A stretch of 64,000 bases of DNA from Chloracidobacterium sp. (GCA_025057975.1 JANWUV010000003.1:1-64000); one strand, 5' to 3'. Numbered from the stretch's first letter, positions 25,331-34,617 are shown. The notes: generated by a model not told the origin, from the sequence alone. Made by a program: numbers and translations.

Positions 25331-25687
25331 ATGTTTCGCTTGATGCACAAATCGAAGATTCACCGCGCGACGGTGACCGACGCTAACCTCAACTACACCG
25401 GCAGCCTCACAGTTGACCAAGACCTGCTCGATGCGGCCGATATTTTGCCCAACGAGAAAGTGTCCGTCGTCAACATCAACACCGGCGCGCGCTTTGAGAC
25501 CTACGCCATTTCGGGCGCGCGTGGGTCAGGCGTCGTGTGCCTGAACGGCGCGGCGGCGCGGCTGGGAGCGCCGGGCGATCTGGTCATCATTATTTCCTAC
25601 GGCCTGTTCACCGACGAAGAGGCCCGCAGCCTCAAACCCAGGGTGGTGAGGGTGGACGCCGCCAATCGCCCGCTCAACGACGCCTGA
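25331..25687 (+). CDS. panD: Aspartate 1-decarboxylase precursor
   Basis: A 118-residue proenzyme that makes beta-alanine from aspartate for pantothenate synthesis. I start it at ATG 25331 ([20 protein letters not shown]). The self-cleavage site is Gly-Ser in [12 protein letters not shown], the serine becoming the pyruvoyl group. Other motifs are [18 protein letters not shown] and [20 protein letters not shown]. Length and motifs match the family. It lies downstream of panC with one gene between. Confidence 0.95.
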   Translation: MFRLMHKSKIHRATVTDANLNYTGSLTVDQDLLDAADILPNEKVSVVNINTGARFETYAISGARGSGVVCLNGAAARLGAPGDLVIIISYGLFTDEEARSLKPRVVRVDAANRPLNDA

Positions 25688-25700
25688 GCGGTTTCCGGTC

Positions 25701-26429
25701 GTGCTTCCGGCGCAGCCGTCGCCCGGTTTTCAGCGGGTTTTTCACTACTACAACTTGTACCTGTTGCGCCGCGCCTTCCATGCCGTCTGGTGGCGCGGCG
25801 TCGCCGTCTTCACGGCGGAGCCGCGCCGCCCGCTGCTGATTTACGCCAACCATCCGGGCTGGTGGGACCCCTTGCTGGCTTTCTTCGTCGTCCGGCGGAC
25901 GGGACGTGATGGCTACATGATGAGCGAGGAAAAAACGCTGCGCACCTTTCGGTTTTTTCGTTGGATGGGCGGTTTTTCGGTGGATCGGACGAACGCCCGT
26001 GATGTCGCGCAGTCCATTCGCTACGCCGCCGAGCGGCTGCAGTCGCCAGCGACGGCATTGTGGATTTTTCCGCAGGGGGAGATTGTCCCGCCGGACAAAC
26101 GTCCGGTCGTGTTTTTTCCCGGTGTGGCGCACATTTTGCGCCGGACGCCGGCCTGCGTCGCCGTGCCGGCCGCCATTCGCTATGAGTTCGACGACCAGCC
26201 GCGCCCGGAAGCTTTTCTTGATTTCGGCGAGGGCGATCTACTGCGGGGTTCGGAGGTCAACGATATCACCGAACTGACGCGCCGCCTGCAACAGCGGCTG
26301 ACCGAACAGATGGACGCCCTGCGCGACGCCGTCTGGGAACGCCGTCGGGAAGGTTTCACGTTGGCGCTGCGGGGACGGCGTTCTGTCAGCGATGTTTACG
26401 CCGATACGGTGGCGCGGCTGACTGGGTGA
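25701..26429 (+). CDS. Phospholipid/glycerol acyltransferase (PlsC-like family)
   Basis: A 242-residue protein starting at GTG 25701, 13 bases after panD. The acyltransferase motifs are clear: ANHPGWWDPLLAF (His-x4-Asp), WMGGFSVDR, IFPQGEIVPP and FFPGVAHIL. Enzymes of this fold transfer an acyl chain to lysophosphatidate, lysophospholipids or glycolipid and carotenoid acceptors. This branch, with NHPGWWDP and short length, is the group of uncharacterised LPLAT proteins rather than classical PlsC. Location suggests the cytoplasmic face of the membrane. The acceptor is unknown. Confidence 0.88.
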   Translation: MLPAQPSPGFQRVFHYYNLYLLRRAFHAVWWRGVAVFTAEPRRPLLIYANHPGWWDPLLAFFVVRRTGRDGYMMSEEKTLRTFRFFRWMGGFSVDRTNARDVAQSIRYAAERLQSPATALWIFPQGEIVPPDKRPVVFFPGVAHILRRTPACVAVPAAIRYEFDDQPRPEAFLDFGEGDLLRGSEVNDITELTRRLQQRLTEQMDALRDAVWERRREGFTLALRGRRSVSDVYADTVARLTG

Positions 26430-26536
26430 CAGCGTTGAGACAACACCGGCGGGCGGCTTGCGGAGAGTGTCGTTCCGTGTCATACACGGAACTGCGCTTT
26501 TGCGGCAACTTTTGGTCGGCAGGGGAGCCTAAAGCC

Positions 26537-27475
26537 ATGTCGGAAGCTGTTTCGGTGAGTCGGCGTCGCATCTGGTGGTTCGCTGTGTTGGGCGGCGGTG
26601 TGTTGGCGGCGGCGGCGCTGTTTTCCCCAACCGTTCGCGCCGTCGGACAATCATTTCTTGAGGCGTTTCGTCTGCCGCGCATTGTGGCAATTGGCCTTGA
26701 CGATCAGCAGATGGAGACGCTGCGAAACCGGCTCAGGCGCATTCAGTCCCAGTTTGAACTCCAGTCGCTTGTCGGCGACAGCATCGAAGTTGAAAAACCG
26801 ACCGCACGGCCGGCGGTGTTTCCATCGGCGCTCGAAGCTGGACGCGCGGTGGGCGTCGCCGTACTGACGCCGACGTGGTTGCCGGAGGGCGTAACTGTCG
26901 GGGAAACGCGCGCGACGCCGAAGGGCGGGGGCGTACGCTTCAAGGTGGACACCAAGTTCGCCAATCAGGTGCTTGATTTTCTGGACCTACAGGATGCGAT
27001 GTTGCCGCCGACGCTTGACGGTCAACCTATTGCTGTCAAGTTCGGCGGGCGGGTCGAAACCAGCTTTGTGCGCGGCGACAAGCCGCTTTTCTCGCTGGTT
27101 CAGGCGCGACTGCCGGAGGTTGCCTTACCGGAGGGCGCGTCGCTGACGCCTTTTGGCTACGCCTACCTGCGCCTGCTGGGCCTGGACCCTGCTAAAGCGC
27201 ATGAAACGGCGGCGGCGACCGACTGGCGTTCGACGTTCGTTGTTCCCGTCCCGGCGCGGATAGGAGAGTTTCGGCAGGTCATCGTTCGCGGCCGGCCGGC
27301 TTTTTTGATGACGCCGCGCGTCAGGGTGATTGACGACGAAGAACAGGGAAGCCGTCGGTTGCGACGGCGCACGAGGGAAACCTCGCTGATGTGGACGGAA
27401 GGCGAGCAACTCTTCATCCTGAGCGGCGCACTGACTACCCAAGAGGCGCTGACCATCGCCGGCGCATTGCAGTAG
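26537..27475 (+). CDS. Single-span membrane protein, perhaps anti-sigma-like (DUF4367-type C-terminus)
   Basis: A 312-residue protein. ATG 26537 (MSEAVSVSRRRIWWFAVLGG) has AGGGGAG upstream. One membrane helix is near residues 13-33; the rest lies outside. The C-terminal part ends in MWTEGEQLFILSGALTTQEA, which resembles the closing strand of DUF4367 proteins found in membrane anti-sigma factors and sporulation proteins. It has no N-terminal zinc anti-sigma motif and no sigma factor adjacent. It is followed after 16 bases by an ABC ATPase gene and is probably co-transcribed with it. Confidence 0.55.
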   Translation: MSEAVSVSRRRIWWFAVLGGGVLAAAALFSPTVRAVGQSFLEAFRLPRIVAIGLDDQQMETLRNRLRRIQSQFELQSLVGDSIEVEKPTARPAVFPSALEAGRAVGVAVLTPTWLPEGVTVGETRATPKGGGVRFKVDTKFANQVLDFLDLQDAMLPPTLDGQPIAVKFGGRVETSFVRGDKPLFSLVQARLPEVALPEGASLTPFGYAYLRLLGLDPAKAHETAAATDWRSTFVVPVPARIGEFRQVIVRGRPAFLMTPRVRVIDDEEQGSRRLRRRTRETSLMWTEGEQLFILSGALTTQEALTIAGALQ

Positions 27476-27491
27476 GGCCGCGCGCACGGGG

Positions 27492-28403
27492 ATGGACTGG
27501 GTGATCGAGGCCGCGGGGTTGCGGAAGGTCTTTGGCGACAAGATCGCTGTCGCTGATCTTTCGTTCCGGGTGGCGGCCGGCGAGGTGTTCGGTTTTCTGG
27601 GGCCGAACGGCGCCGGTAAGACCACGGCAATGAAAATGCTGCTCGGCCTCGTTCACCCGACGGCCGGACGCGGCTGCGTACTGGGGCATCCGGTCGGGTC
27701 GCGCGAGTCGCGCCGGTGGGTTGGTTTTCTACCGGAACACTTTCGCTTTCACGACTGGATGACTGGCCGCGAGTTGCTTGACTTTCACGGTCGGCTGCAT
27801 GGCTTGGCGGCGTCCGTTCGCGCTGAGCGCGTCAAAGATTTGCTCGCGCAGGTGGATTTGACGGAGGCCGCCGACCGTCCGCTGCGCACGTACAGCAAGG
27901 GCATGCAGCAGCGATTAGGGCTGGCGCAGGCGCTCATTCACCGTCCGCGTCTGGTCTTCCTCGACGAGCCGACTTCAGGGCTGGACCCGATTGGGCGGAT
28001 ACTCGTCCGTGACCTGATCCTTCGCCTGCGCGACGAAGGCGTGACAGTGTTTTTCAACTCGCACATTCTGGGCGATGTCGAAGCTGTCTGCGACCGTGTG
28101 GTATTTCTCAAGCGCGGGCGGGTTATTTATGAAGCTGCGCTGCGCGAAGGCTTTGCGCCGGAGTTGCGCATGACGCTAGGCGCAGTGACGCCCGACGTGA
28201 CGGGCGAACTGGCAGCGTTCGGCGAAGTGTTGGGTACGACCGAGCGTGAGGTTCGGCTGCGGGTGGCGTCCGAGGCCGTCGTCCCGGACGTGGTGCGCCG
28301 GCTGGTTGAGCGCGGGGCGGCGGTCTACAGCGTACAGGTTCAGCGGCCGTCGCTGGAAACGCTCTTTCTGGAAACCATTGGCACTGACGAGCGCGCCGGA
28401 TAA
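27492..28403 (+). CDS. ABC transporter ATP-binding protein
   Basis: A 303-residue ATPase of the CcmA/DrrA type. Walker [18 protein letters not shown], a Q-loop near [14 protein letters not shown], the signature [15 protein letters not shown], Walker [16 protein letters not shown] and the switch His in [13 protein letters not shown] are all present. The last 80 residues form a regulatory extension common in exporters of this group. No permease gene follows, since the next gene lies on the other strand, so the membrane partner is elsewhere or is the single-span protein before it. Substrate unknown. Confidence 0.92.
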   Translation: MDWVIEAAGLRKVFGDKIAVADLSFRVAAGEVFGFLGPNGAGKTTAMKMLLGLVHPTAGRGCVLGHPVGSRESRRWVGFLPEHFRFHDWMTGRELLDFHGRLHGLAASVRAERVKDLLAQVDLTEAADRPLRTYSKGMQQRLGLAQALIHRPRLVFLDEPTSGLDPIGRILVRDLILRLRDEGVTVFFNSHILGDVEAVCDRVVFLKRGRVIYEAALREGFAPELRMTLGAVTPDVTGELAAFGEVLGTTEREVRLRVASEAVVPDVVRRLVERGAAVYSVQVQRPSLETLFLETIGTDERAG

Positions 28404-28449
28404 CTGGCGCGGGTTTCCCGTGACCCGATTGTTTGACGGGGGCTACGCT

Positions 28450-29265
28450 TCACGCCCAGTCCAGTTCGTCGGCGCGAAACACTGGTCCTTCCACACATGA
28501 CCGGCGGTAGTCGCTGTCGCCGTCTTCACTTTTCACGGCGACGACGCAACCGACGCAGACGCCGAACCCGCACGCCATCCGTTCTTCGACCGAGACGTAG
28601 GTTAGAATGCACGCTTTCGCCGTCAGAGCCGCGACACGCGCCAACATCGGGTGCGGCCCGCAGGCGTAGACGACAAAGCGCCCCGCTCGTACTTCCTCCG
28701 CACGGTCGTACAAAAAGCGTTCAAACGGAACCGTGACGAAGCCAGTTACGCCTTGGGAGCCGTCGTTGGTGGCGACGTGAACCGAAACGCCCAGCGCCGT
28801 GAAGTCGTCCAGCCCGATGAGGTCTGTCTGTGAGCGTCCGCCCAGAAACAGGCGCGTCGGAACTTGCTCCCGCTTGAGTTGTTCAGCCAGCGCCAGTAGA
28901 GCGGCGCTTCCGACGCCTCCTGCGACGAGGAGGGCTTCTCGTCCGCCGACGGCGACCGGCGCGGTGTCGAAGGGTCGGCCGAGCGGCAGCAGGGTTTGTA
29001 CGTGGTCGCCTTCGCGCAAACGTCGCAGCGCCTGCGTACCCCGCCCGAACACTTGGTAGATGAACTCGACGCTGGTTGATTGCGCTGTTGTTCGCGCCCG
29101 ATAGATCGCCATTGCGCGCCGCCAGAGTGGTTCCAACGCGCCCGCCGGCTTCAGCATGGCAAACTGCCCTGGCGCAAACGTCAGTTTTTCCTCTGTCGTC
29201 AGGGTCAAATGGCCGTAAACGCCGAACACGCGATGGCTGGTTACAGTCAGCTTTAAGTCTTTCAC
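28450..29265 (-). CDS. pyrK: Dihydroorotate dehydrogenase electron-transfer subunit-like protein (PyrK)
   Basis: A 271-residue flavoprotein of the ferredoxin-reductase type. I start it at GTG 29265 (VKDLKLTVTSHRVFG), which has GGAG six bases upstream; the frame to 29337 is probably not translated. It has the FAD-binding FAPGQFAMLKPA and RRAMAIYR, the NAD-binding VAGGVGSAALLALAEQL, the ACGPHPML motif and a C-terminal [2Fe-2S] site in MACGFGVCVGCVV with a fourth Cys about 15 residues on (RRSCVEGP). PyrK passes electrons from PyrD to NAD in pyrimidine synthesis. No pyrD is adjacent, so a related reductase role is possible. Confidence 0.85.
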   Translation of the reverse strand: MKDLKLTVTSHRVFGVYGHLTLTTEEKLTFAPGQFAMLKPAGALEPLWRRAMAIYRARTTAQSTSVEFIYQVFGRGTQALRRLREGDHVQTLLPLGRPFDTAPVAVGGREALLVAGGVGSAALLALAEQLKREQVPTRLFLGGRSQTDLIGLDDFTALGVSVHVATNDGSQGVTGFVTVPFERFLYDRAEEVRAGRFVVYACGPHPMLARVAALTAKACILTYVSVEERMACGFGVCVGCVVAVKSEDGDSDYRRSCVEGPVFRADELDWA

Positions 29266-29809
29266 GCCGCGCTCCGGTGGCGAACCTGATTGTTGAGGGC
29301 ACGCTTGGCTCGACCAGCCTTTTATCACAAACCGCACTGACGAATCCGCTGGTAAAGGCAGTGTTTGTAACCGACGGGGTGACAGGTGACCTTCCGGGTA
29401 TGACTAAGCCGCGCCCACCGCAACCCCCAAGCACAATCAAAAGCGGTCGCCCGTCCCGCTCGGACAAAAACGCAGATGTGGAAAGCCTGTGGCTTCGCTG
29501 CGACGCCAGACCTGAAAACCGCGAGGTGAAGCCGCTCAGGGAGGATGGTGAAGAGCGAGTTAGGGTGAATAGTCAATGAGGATGCCCATCCGAAGACGTC
29601 AGAACTAACCGTCGTTCGCCGTTCAAGGACTTCCCGTTACGCCTCTTTCCACCATGAGGCCGCCTCGTCAAGCCGGCGTTAGTTGCTTTGCTGTTCGGCT
29701 ATCGCCTAGCATCGAACCTAACTGCGCCCTGCAAAACCGCTGCGCTTACACCGGCTGTACGTTAGCGTTGTTCCCTAAATCGCTTGGGTCTGGGGAGGGA
29801 GTTGCCCGT
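29266..29809. other. Divergent intergenic region between pyrK and the PilT-type gene
   Basis: About 540 bases without a convincing gene. Several short frames exist but none has a good start with ribosome site and protein-like composition. It should hold the promoters of pyrK (leftward) and of the ATPase gene (rightward), which I could not define. Confidence 0.5.
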
Positions 29810-31060
29810 ATGTCTGCGCCGCACCAACTGAGTCACATCCAGCAAAGCTTCAATCAGGTCTTGCAGATGATGCTGTCGGTCTCCGACAAAGTCAGCGACT
29901 TGATTTTTTCACCAGGGCGACCGCCGCAAGTCGAGTTGTTCGGCCAACTCCGCGCTGTCAAGATTCAGGGCCTGGAGCAACTTACCCCGCAGCATACGCA
30001 TGCTTTCGCCCAAGTTTTACTGGCGAATAACCCTGCCAACTTTGAAAAGTTGGAAAAGTTTGGGTCGGTGGATTTGTCCTACAGCGTACCGGGACATTCG
30101 CGCTTTCGTGTCAATGTTTTCAGACAACGCGGTACTGAAGCTATTGTCATGCGGGTCATCCCAAACCGTATCCCCACGCTGGAGGAACTGGGGCTGCCGC
30201 CGCAGTTGCGGCAAATCGCCGACCTCAAAAACGGCATTGTGTTGGTGACGGGACCGACCGGCAGCGGTAAGTCGTCAACCTTGGCGGCGCTTATCAACCT
30301 GATTAACGAGACGAAGTACTATCACATCGTCACTATTGAAGACCCGATTGAATTCATTCACCCGCACAAGAACTCCACCATCCACCAGCGCGAGTTGCAC
30401 AGTGATACGCCCGACTTCGCGCTAGCGCTGCGGGCGGCGCTTCGGCAGGCACCCAAGGTGATTCTGGTCGGTGAAATGCGCGATCGTGAAACCATCGAAA
30501 TCGCGATGGAAGCCTCCGAAACCGGTCACTTGGTGTTGTCTACGCTGCACACGATTGACGCCGCTAAAACCGTGGAGCGCATCATCGGCGTCTTCCCGAA
30601 AAGTGAAGAGCACATTGTCCGTACGCGCTTAGCGCAGTCGTTTCGGTACATCATCTCCCAACGATTGATCCCTCGCGCGGATCAGCGGGGGCGGGTGGCG
30701 GCTGTCGAGATTCTGCGCTCGACCATGCGGACGCGAGAATACATTGAGAAAGGTGAGAGCGCGGGCAAAACGCTTTTGGATGCCATGCGGGACGGCGAAA
30801 TCGAAGGCATGCAGCACTTCGACGGTGTGATCGAGAAGCTAATTCGGCAAAACATCATCACCAAAGAAGACGGTCTTGCCTATGCGACGAATCCCGGCAA
30901 CCTCATGCTCCAGTTGAGCGATATGGGACGTTCGTCGCCGCATGAGGCAGCGCCTGCGACTGTCACCGGCGGGCACCGGGCGCTCGGTGAAGCGCCTCGT
31001 CCGTCCCCGGCCGCCGGTTCGCGTCCCCCCGGCTCGATGCTTGATCTGCTTGAGCGTTAG
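29810..31060 (+). CDS. Type IV pilus retraction ATPase (PilT/PilU-type)
   Basis: A 416-residue hexameric ATPase. ATG 29810 (MSAPHQLSHIQQ) has GGGGAGGGAG upstream; upstream codons in the same frame lack family residues. Motifs are LVTGPTGSGKSSTLAALI (Walker A), TIEDPIEFIHPHKNSTIHQRE (Asp box), RAALRQAPKVILVGEMRDRETI (Walker B) and TGHLVLSTLHTIDAAKTVERI (His box). It powers twitching motility by disassembling pili. Ser/Pro-rich extension of 50 residues at the C-terminus. No other pil gene is adjacent; a pseudopilin-like gene lies at 48931. PilT versus PilU cannot be told. Confidence 0.9.
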   Translation: MSAPHQLSHIQQSFNQVLQMMLSVSDKVSDLIFSPGRPPQVELFGQLRAVKIQGLEQLTPQHTHAFAQVLLANNPANFEKLEKFGSVDLSYSVPGHSRFRVNVFRQRGTEAIVMRVIPNRIPTLEELGLPPQLRQIADLKNGIVLVTGPTGSGKSSTLAALINLINETKYYHIVTIEDPIEFIHPHKNSTIHQRELHSDTPDFALALRAALRQAPKVILVGEMRDRETIEIAMEASETGHLVLSTLHTIDAAKTVERIIGVFPKSEEHIVRTRLAQSFRYIISQRLIPRADQRGRVAAVEILRSTMRTREYIEKGESAGKTLLDAMRDGEIEGMQHFDGVIEKLIRQNIITKEDGLAYATNPGNLMLQLSDMGRSSPHEAAPATVTGGHRALGEAPRPSPAAGSRPPGSMLDLLER

Positions 31061-31203
31061 CTTTCAAGGCGCTTGACGGCGACCCATCTTGGGAAGACGC
31101 TTCCGCAGCATGTCTGCACTTGGCCGGTTGGTTGCTTCCTCAAGCAATGCTCGGCTAACGTTATTTGTACCAACCCCATGCGCTCGCGGGAGGACAATTT
31201 GGT

Positions 31204-31533
31204 ATGGATGCGGCTTCCAAGGCGTCGGCTGCAGCGTCGCCGCGCACGTTCGAGGAATTCTTTCCACTGTACCTCGCCATGCATAGCCATCCCATGACGC
31301 GCATCCTGCACTTTATCGGAACGGTGCTTCAGCTTCCGATTGTCATCGCTTGCGCCGTCACGGGCTGGTGGTGGGGGCTGTTGACCATTCCATTCGTCTC
31401 GTACGGATTGGCTTGGTTTTCACACTTTGTCTTCGAGCGCAATCGCCCGGCGACGTGGACAAATCCGTGGTATTCGCTGCTAGGCGACTACAAGATGGTC
31501 GGTCTCATGCTGCGCGGACAGTTGTGGCGCTAG
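31204..31533 (+). CDS. DUF962/Mpo1-like family membrane protein
   Basis: A 109-residue protein with GGGAGG before ATG 31204. Motif FEEFFPLYLAMHSHPMTRIL followed by HFIGT identifies the DUF962 family, and two membrane segments (VLQLPIVIACAVTGWWWGLL and a further aromatic one) carry FSHFVFERNRPATWTNPWYS. The yeast member Mpo1 is a 2-hydroxy fatty-acid dioxygenase that uses iron bound by conserved His residues, such as H-S-H and S-H-F seen here. Enzyme activity in bacteria is inferred only. Confidence 0.85.
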   Translation: MDAASKASAAASPRTFEEFFPLYLAMHSHPMTRILHFIGTVLQLPIVIACAVTGWWWGLLTIPFVSYGLAWFSHFVFERNRPATWTNPWYSLLGDYKMVGLMLRGQLWR

Positions 31534-31620
31534 TCGCCGTGCTGACGCGCGTTACGGCGGGCGTTAGCCGCTGATGACGCCATGCCCAGCCTGTCTCGTG
31601 AATGAGCCGAGGGCGGGGGT

Positions 31621-32484
31621 ATGCTGACTTCCGTCTGGGGAACGGCGCTACTGCATTTCCTGATTGCGACGGGCCATGGCTTTCTCGGCGCATGGTTAGC
31701 CGTACGGATGGTGTTTCGCCCGCGTCGCGCCTGGCGACTGTTCGGCTGGCGCATCCCCTTTACGCCGGGCATGATCCCGGCCGAACGCGAAGCCTTTATC
31801 AAACGCTTTGCGAGTGTAATTGCCGAGCGCGTCCTGACGGTTGAAACCATCGCCGACGAAATCATGGCCCTTGGTATAGAAGGCGAAGTCGGTGCGGCTT
31901 CCATCCGCCACTACGCTGAGCAAACCTCCAGCGATGATTTTCTCCACCATCTTGCGCGCCGCATTGTCGCACTCCTTGCGGATGAACGTAACGCACCCAA
32001 CATTAGCCGGCGCTTGACGGAGGTATTCGCCAACGTTGTCATTGAAGAAGTTGGGGCGACGTATGGCCTTGTTGGTCGTCTGATCGCCCGCCGCTTGATT
32101 GAACTCGGTATGCTCAAGCGGATGATCACGTTGGCGCTTGAAGACATTGCGGCAGCGTTGAGTCGGAACGAGGCAGCGCGCGCCGCGATGGTGGAGACCA
32201 TTGCGACCGTCGGCGGCCATTTGTTTAGCGCCGAGCCGACCACCCCACGGCTGTCGGCTTCGGAGGTCACGCCGGTGACGGAGTTTGTGCAGTCCCTGGG
32301 CCGCCGACTTAACATTGAAAATTTGTTGCGCACTCAACTCGAACAGCTCACCGACCAGATGATCGAGGAACTCATCTATCGCGCCGCCGGACGTGAACTA
32401 CGCATGATTGTTCGCTTCGGTGCGCTCGTTGGGTTGGTGGTCGGATTGGTGCAAGCCGGACTCTTTCTGCTGGCCGAGTCCTGA
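31621..32484 (+). CDS. DUF445-family membrane protein
   Basis: A 287-residue protein. The motif GWRIPFTPGMIPAEREAF following an N-terminal helix (LLHFLIATGHGFLGAWLAV) is typical of the DUF445 (YheB-like) family. A long helical central region and a C-terminal membrane helix (FGALVGLVVGLVQAGLFLLA) complete it. Function of the family is unknown. The last 87 bases overlap the 3' end of cmk on the other strand. Confidence 0.85.
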   Translation: MLTSVWGTALLHFLIATGHGFLGAWLAVRMVFRPRRAWRLFGWRIPFTPGMIPAEREAFIKRFASVIAERVLTVETIADEIMALGIEGEVGAASIRHYAEQTSSDDFLHHLARRIVALLADERNAPNISRRLTEVFANVVIEEVGATYGLVGRLIARRLIELGMLKRMITLALEDIAAALSRNEAARAAMVETIATVGGHLFSAEPTTPRLSASEVTPVTEFVQSLGRRLNIENLLRTQLEQLTDQMIEELIYRAAGRELRMIVRFGALVGLVVGLVQAGLFLLAES

Positions 32485-33261
32485 CGGGGGCGAACCCGTC
32501 ATAGGTGCATCGAGTCCGGTGATTTCCTTGGTGGACGACGCAGGCAACCGCTCGCGAATCAGCGCTAGCATTTTTTCGAGCACTTCCTCCGGCGACAGCG
32601 CGGAAGTGTCGAGCCAAATGGCGTCGTCCGCCCGCCGCAGCGGCGCAACGGCGCGATTGTAGTCACGCCGGTCGCGTTCCAGCACGTCGAGACGGGTTTG
32701 CTCACGGGTGCACTCGACGCCCCGCGCCCGCTGCTCGGCGTAGCGCCGTTCGGTGCGCGTCTCCACACTGGCGTCAAGAAAAAACTTTACGTCCGCGTCC
32801 GGGAAGACATGTGTCCCGATGTCGCGGCCGTCCATCACTACCGTTCCGGTTGCGCCCATCCGACGCTGTTGTTCGACGAGCGCCGCCCGAACGCCGGCGA
32901 CGGCGGAGACAATCGAGGCGTACCGACTCACCATTGGCAGGCGAATATCCTGCGAAACGTCCTCGCAGTCGGCAAGAACGCGCAAATGGAAGGGATCACC
33001 GGCGAGAGTGATTTTCGTGTTGCGGGCAATTTCGCTGAGCTTGGCCTCCTGTTCCGGGCGGAGCGGCTCAGGTGTCTCACTGGGTTGTAGGACGCCAAGA
33101 CGGAAGCTTTTGAGCGTGATGGCCCGGTACATAGCGCCGGTGTCAATGTAGAGCGCCCCTAGTCGAGCGGCTAGCAGTTTGCCAATGGTGCTCTTGCCGG
33201 CGCCGGCCGGGCCATCAATCGCAATGACGATGTGCGGCGTTGGGAGCGTCAAATCCTGCAT
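32398..33261 (-). CDS. cmk: Cytidylate kinase
   Basis: A 287-residue enzyme that phosphorylates CMP and dCMP. Motifs are VIAIDGPAGAGKSTIGKLLA (P-loop), YIDTGAMYRAITL, VMDGRDIGTHVFPDADVKFFLDAS, RDRRDYNRAVAPLRRADDAIWLDTS. The family is usually about 225 residues; here a tail of some 50 residues (PPSGLGQQKESGLHQSDHQP region, disordered-looking) lies beyond the last helix and overlaps the convergent DUF445 gene. An earlier ancestral stop may have been lost. ATG 33261 begins a normal N-terminus. Confidence 0.95.
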   Translation of the reverse strand: MQDLTLPTPHIVIAIDGPAGAGKSTIGKLLAARLGALYIDTGAMYRAITLKSFRLGVLQPSETPEPLRPEQEAKLSEIARNTKITLAGDPFHLRVLADCEDVSQDIRLPMVSRYASIVSAVAGVRAALVEQQRRMGATGTVVMDGRDIGTHVFPDADVKFFLDASVETRTERRYAEQRARGVECTREQTRLDVLERDRRDYNRAVAPLRRADDAIWLDTSALSPEEVLEKMLALIRERLPASSTKEITGLDAPMTGSPPSGLGQQKESGLHQSDHQPNERTEANNHA

Positions 33262-33279
33262 AAGCGCCGTACGCGCAGC

Positions 33280-33957
33280 TCATAGCACGGCTTCTCCGGC
33301 CAGATCGGCCAGAACAAGCGGGTACACCACGTCGAGAAACCGCTGCACAATGTAACCGGACGCGCCCCAGATAGGGTCGGCGTCCGCATAGTGGAAAAAA
33401 TACACACTCCGGGGACGATTGTTGATGATGAATTCGCGCACCTCGCGAGCCTCAGCGCGGGCGATGACCGGTAGGGGGGCTTCGATCAGGCGCTCAGTTT
33501 CACGCCGATCTAGCCGAAACTCTAACGGATAGGGGATGAGCCCAACCACCGGCGTTACCTGGAAGCCGGTGTGGGTTTCAAAGGTTTCCAGCAGGCCGAT
33601 GACCAGAACCTGTTCCGGCGGAAGGCCGATTTCTTCATACGCTTCGCGCAGCGCCGTCGCCGCCGGTGAGTCATCCTGCGGGTCACGCCGTCCACCCGGA
33701 AACGCCACCTCTCCTCGATGACGGCGCAGGTGGGCGGCGCGTTTTGTCAGCAGCAAGTGAGGAACGCCGTGCTTGAAAAAGAGTGGAACCAGCACCGCCG
33801 CCTGAACGTCCTCACCCCGCGCAGGGGGGTAGCCGGCGTCGCTGGGTTGCAGCGCCTGCGCCGCCCGCTTCGTAAACTCAACACTCAACGTATAGCGTTG
33901 CCGTACCGACCGGCTTGCGCCGGCGATTGATTCACTGATCTGGAGACGACTTGTCAT
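33280..33957 (-). CDS. Nudix hydrolase, CoA-pyrophosphatase-like
   Basis: A 225-residue protein. The Nudix box GEVAFPGGRRDPQDDSPAATALREAYEEIGL has the full GX5EX7REUXEEXGU pattern, and the region before it (VLVPLFFKHGVPHLLLTKRA) is of the CoA/NUDT7 type. These enzymes hydrolyse coenzyme A or other nucleotide diphosphate derivatives. ATG 33957 (MTSRLQISES) is the likely start; however its three bases overlap the plus-strand start ATG 33956. No ribosome site is evident for this start, so a start further in is possible. It lies 18 bases downstream of the cmk start. Confidence 0.85.
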   Translation of the reverse strand: MTSRLQISESIAGASRSVRQRYTLSVEFTKRAAQALQPSDAGYPPARGEDVQAAVLVPLFFKHGVPHLLLTKRAAHLRRHRGEVAFPGGRRDPQDDSPAATALREAYEEIGLPPEQVLVIGLLETFETHTGFQVTPVVGLIPYPLEFRLDRRETERLIEAPLPVIARAEAREVREFIINNRPRSVYFFHYADADPIWGASGYIVQRFLDVVYPLVLADLAGEAVL

Positions 33958-34561
33958 GCGGATGCTGCTGTGGTTGCTGTTGCTTTTTGGCGTTTGCTGC
34001 CCACCGGTTGAGGGACAGACGCCGCGCCGGCGGGCGCTTCCGCCGCCTCCGCCGCCCGCGCCAGCTCCTGACCGAACGCCGGCTGAACCCACCGCGGTAC
34101 CGGCGTCTACCGCCGAGGCGGAGACAACCAATCCCATCGTGCGGGAACTCCGGGAACTGGTCAAGGCGGTGGCGGCGCTCAAAGCCCAGACCAAAATCCA
34201 AGCGGCGAACGTCTTGCTGGACGCCCTACTCAAGCGTCAGGCGACGCTTGAGAGCCAAACGGAGGCTATTCAGGCGGAGTATGACCGGCTGCGCGCCGAG
34301 CGGGCGGCCAATCTGGCGCGCCTTCAGGATATAGCCGGCGAACTCTCACGGATGGCTTATGTTTCACAGGCTGACGCCGAAGCGCGCATTCGCGCGGATG
34401 TGGCTAATCGGGACGCGGCCTTGCAGCCCCGGCTAACGAGCCTTGAAACGCGCTTCAATGAAAAACGCGCTGAACTGATGCAGGTCAACGCGGAGATTGA
34501 GCTGCTCAAAGGGCGGCTGCGGAGTCTGTTGGACGATACGTCTGACGCCGAGCGGCCGTAA
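33956..34561 (+). CDS. Exported coiled-coil protein, function unknown
   Basis: A 201-residue protein. ATG 33956 (or ATG 33962) begins a strong signal peptide LLWLLLLFGVCCPPVEGQ, and GGAGA lies nine bases upstream. A Pro-rich segment follows (RALPPPPPPAPAPDRTP), then about 150 residues of heptad-like helix (LKAQTKIQAANVLLDALLKR, LESQTEAIQAEYDRLRAERA). A periplasmic coiled coil resembling YbgF/LolB-associated proteins in shape but no family match. Its start overlaps the Nudix start on the other strand. Confidence 0.65.
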   Translation: MRMLLWLLLLFGVCCPPVEGQTPRRRALPPPPPPAPAPDRTPAEPTAVPASTAEAETTNPIVRELRELVKAVAALKAQTKIQAANVLLDALLKRQATLESQTEAIQAEYDRLRAERAANLARLQDIAGELSRMAYVSQADAEARIRADVANRDAALQPRLTSLETRFNEKRAELMQVNAEIELLKGRLRSLLDDTSDAERP

Positions 34562-34601
34562 GCTATCCGGTAGCGACCTACTGGAAAAGATAGCCGCTCG
34601 G

Positions 34602-34617
34602 TTATCGCTTTCGATAA
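34602..34617. promoter_or_regulatory. Small palindrome upstream of superoxide dismutase
   Basis: TTATCG-CTTT-CGATAA is a perfect 6-bp inverted repeat, 77 bases before the sod start. It could be an operator for a metal or redox regulator, or a weak terminator for the preceding gene; no T-run follows. Assignment is speculative. Confidence 0.25.

Noticed and set aside
28499-28736. Plus-strand frame of 79 codons inside pyrK
   Set aside because: Antisense to a well-supported pyrK; Arg-rich shadow composition.
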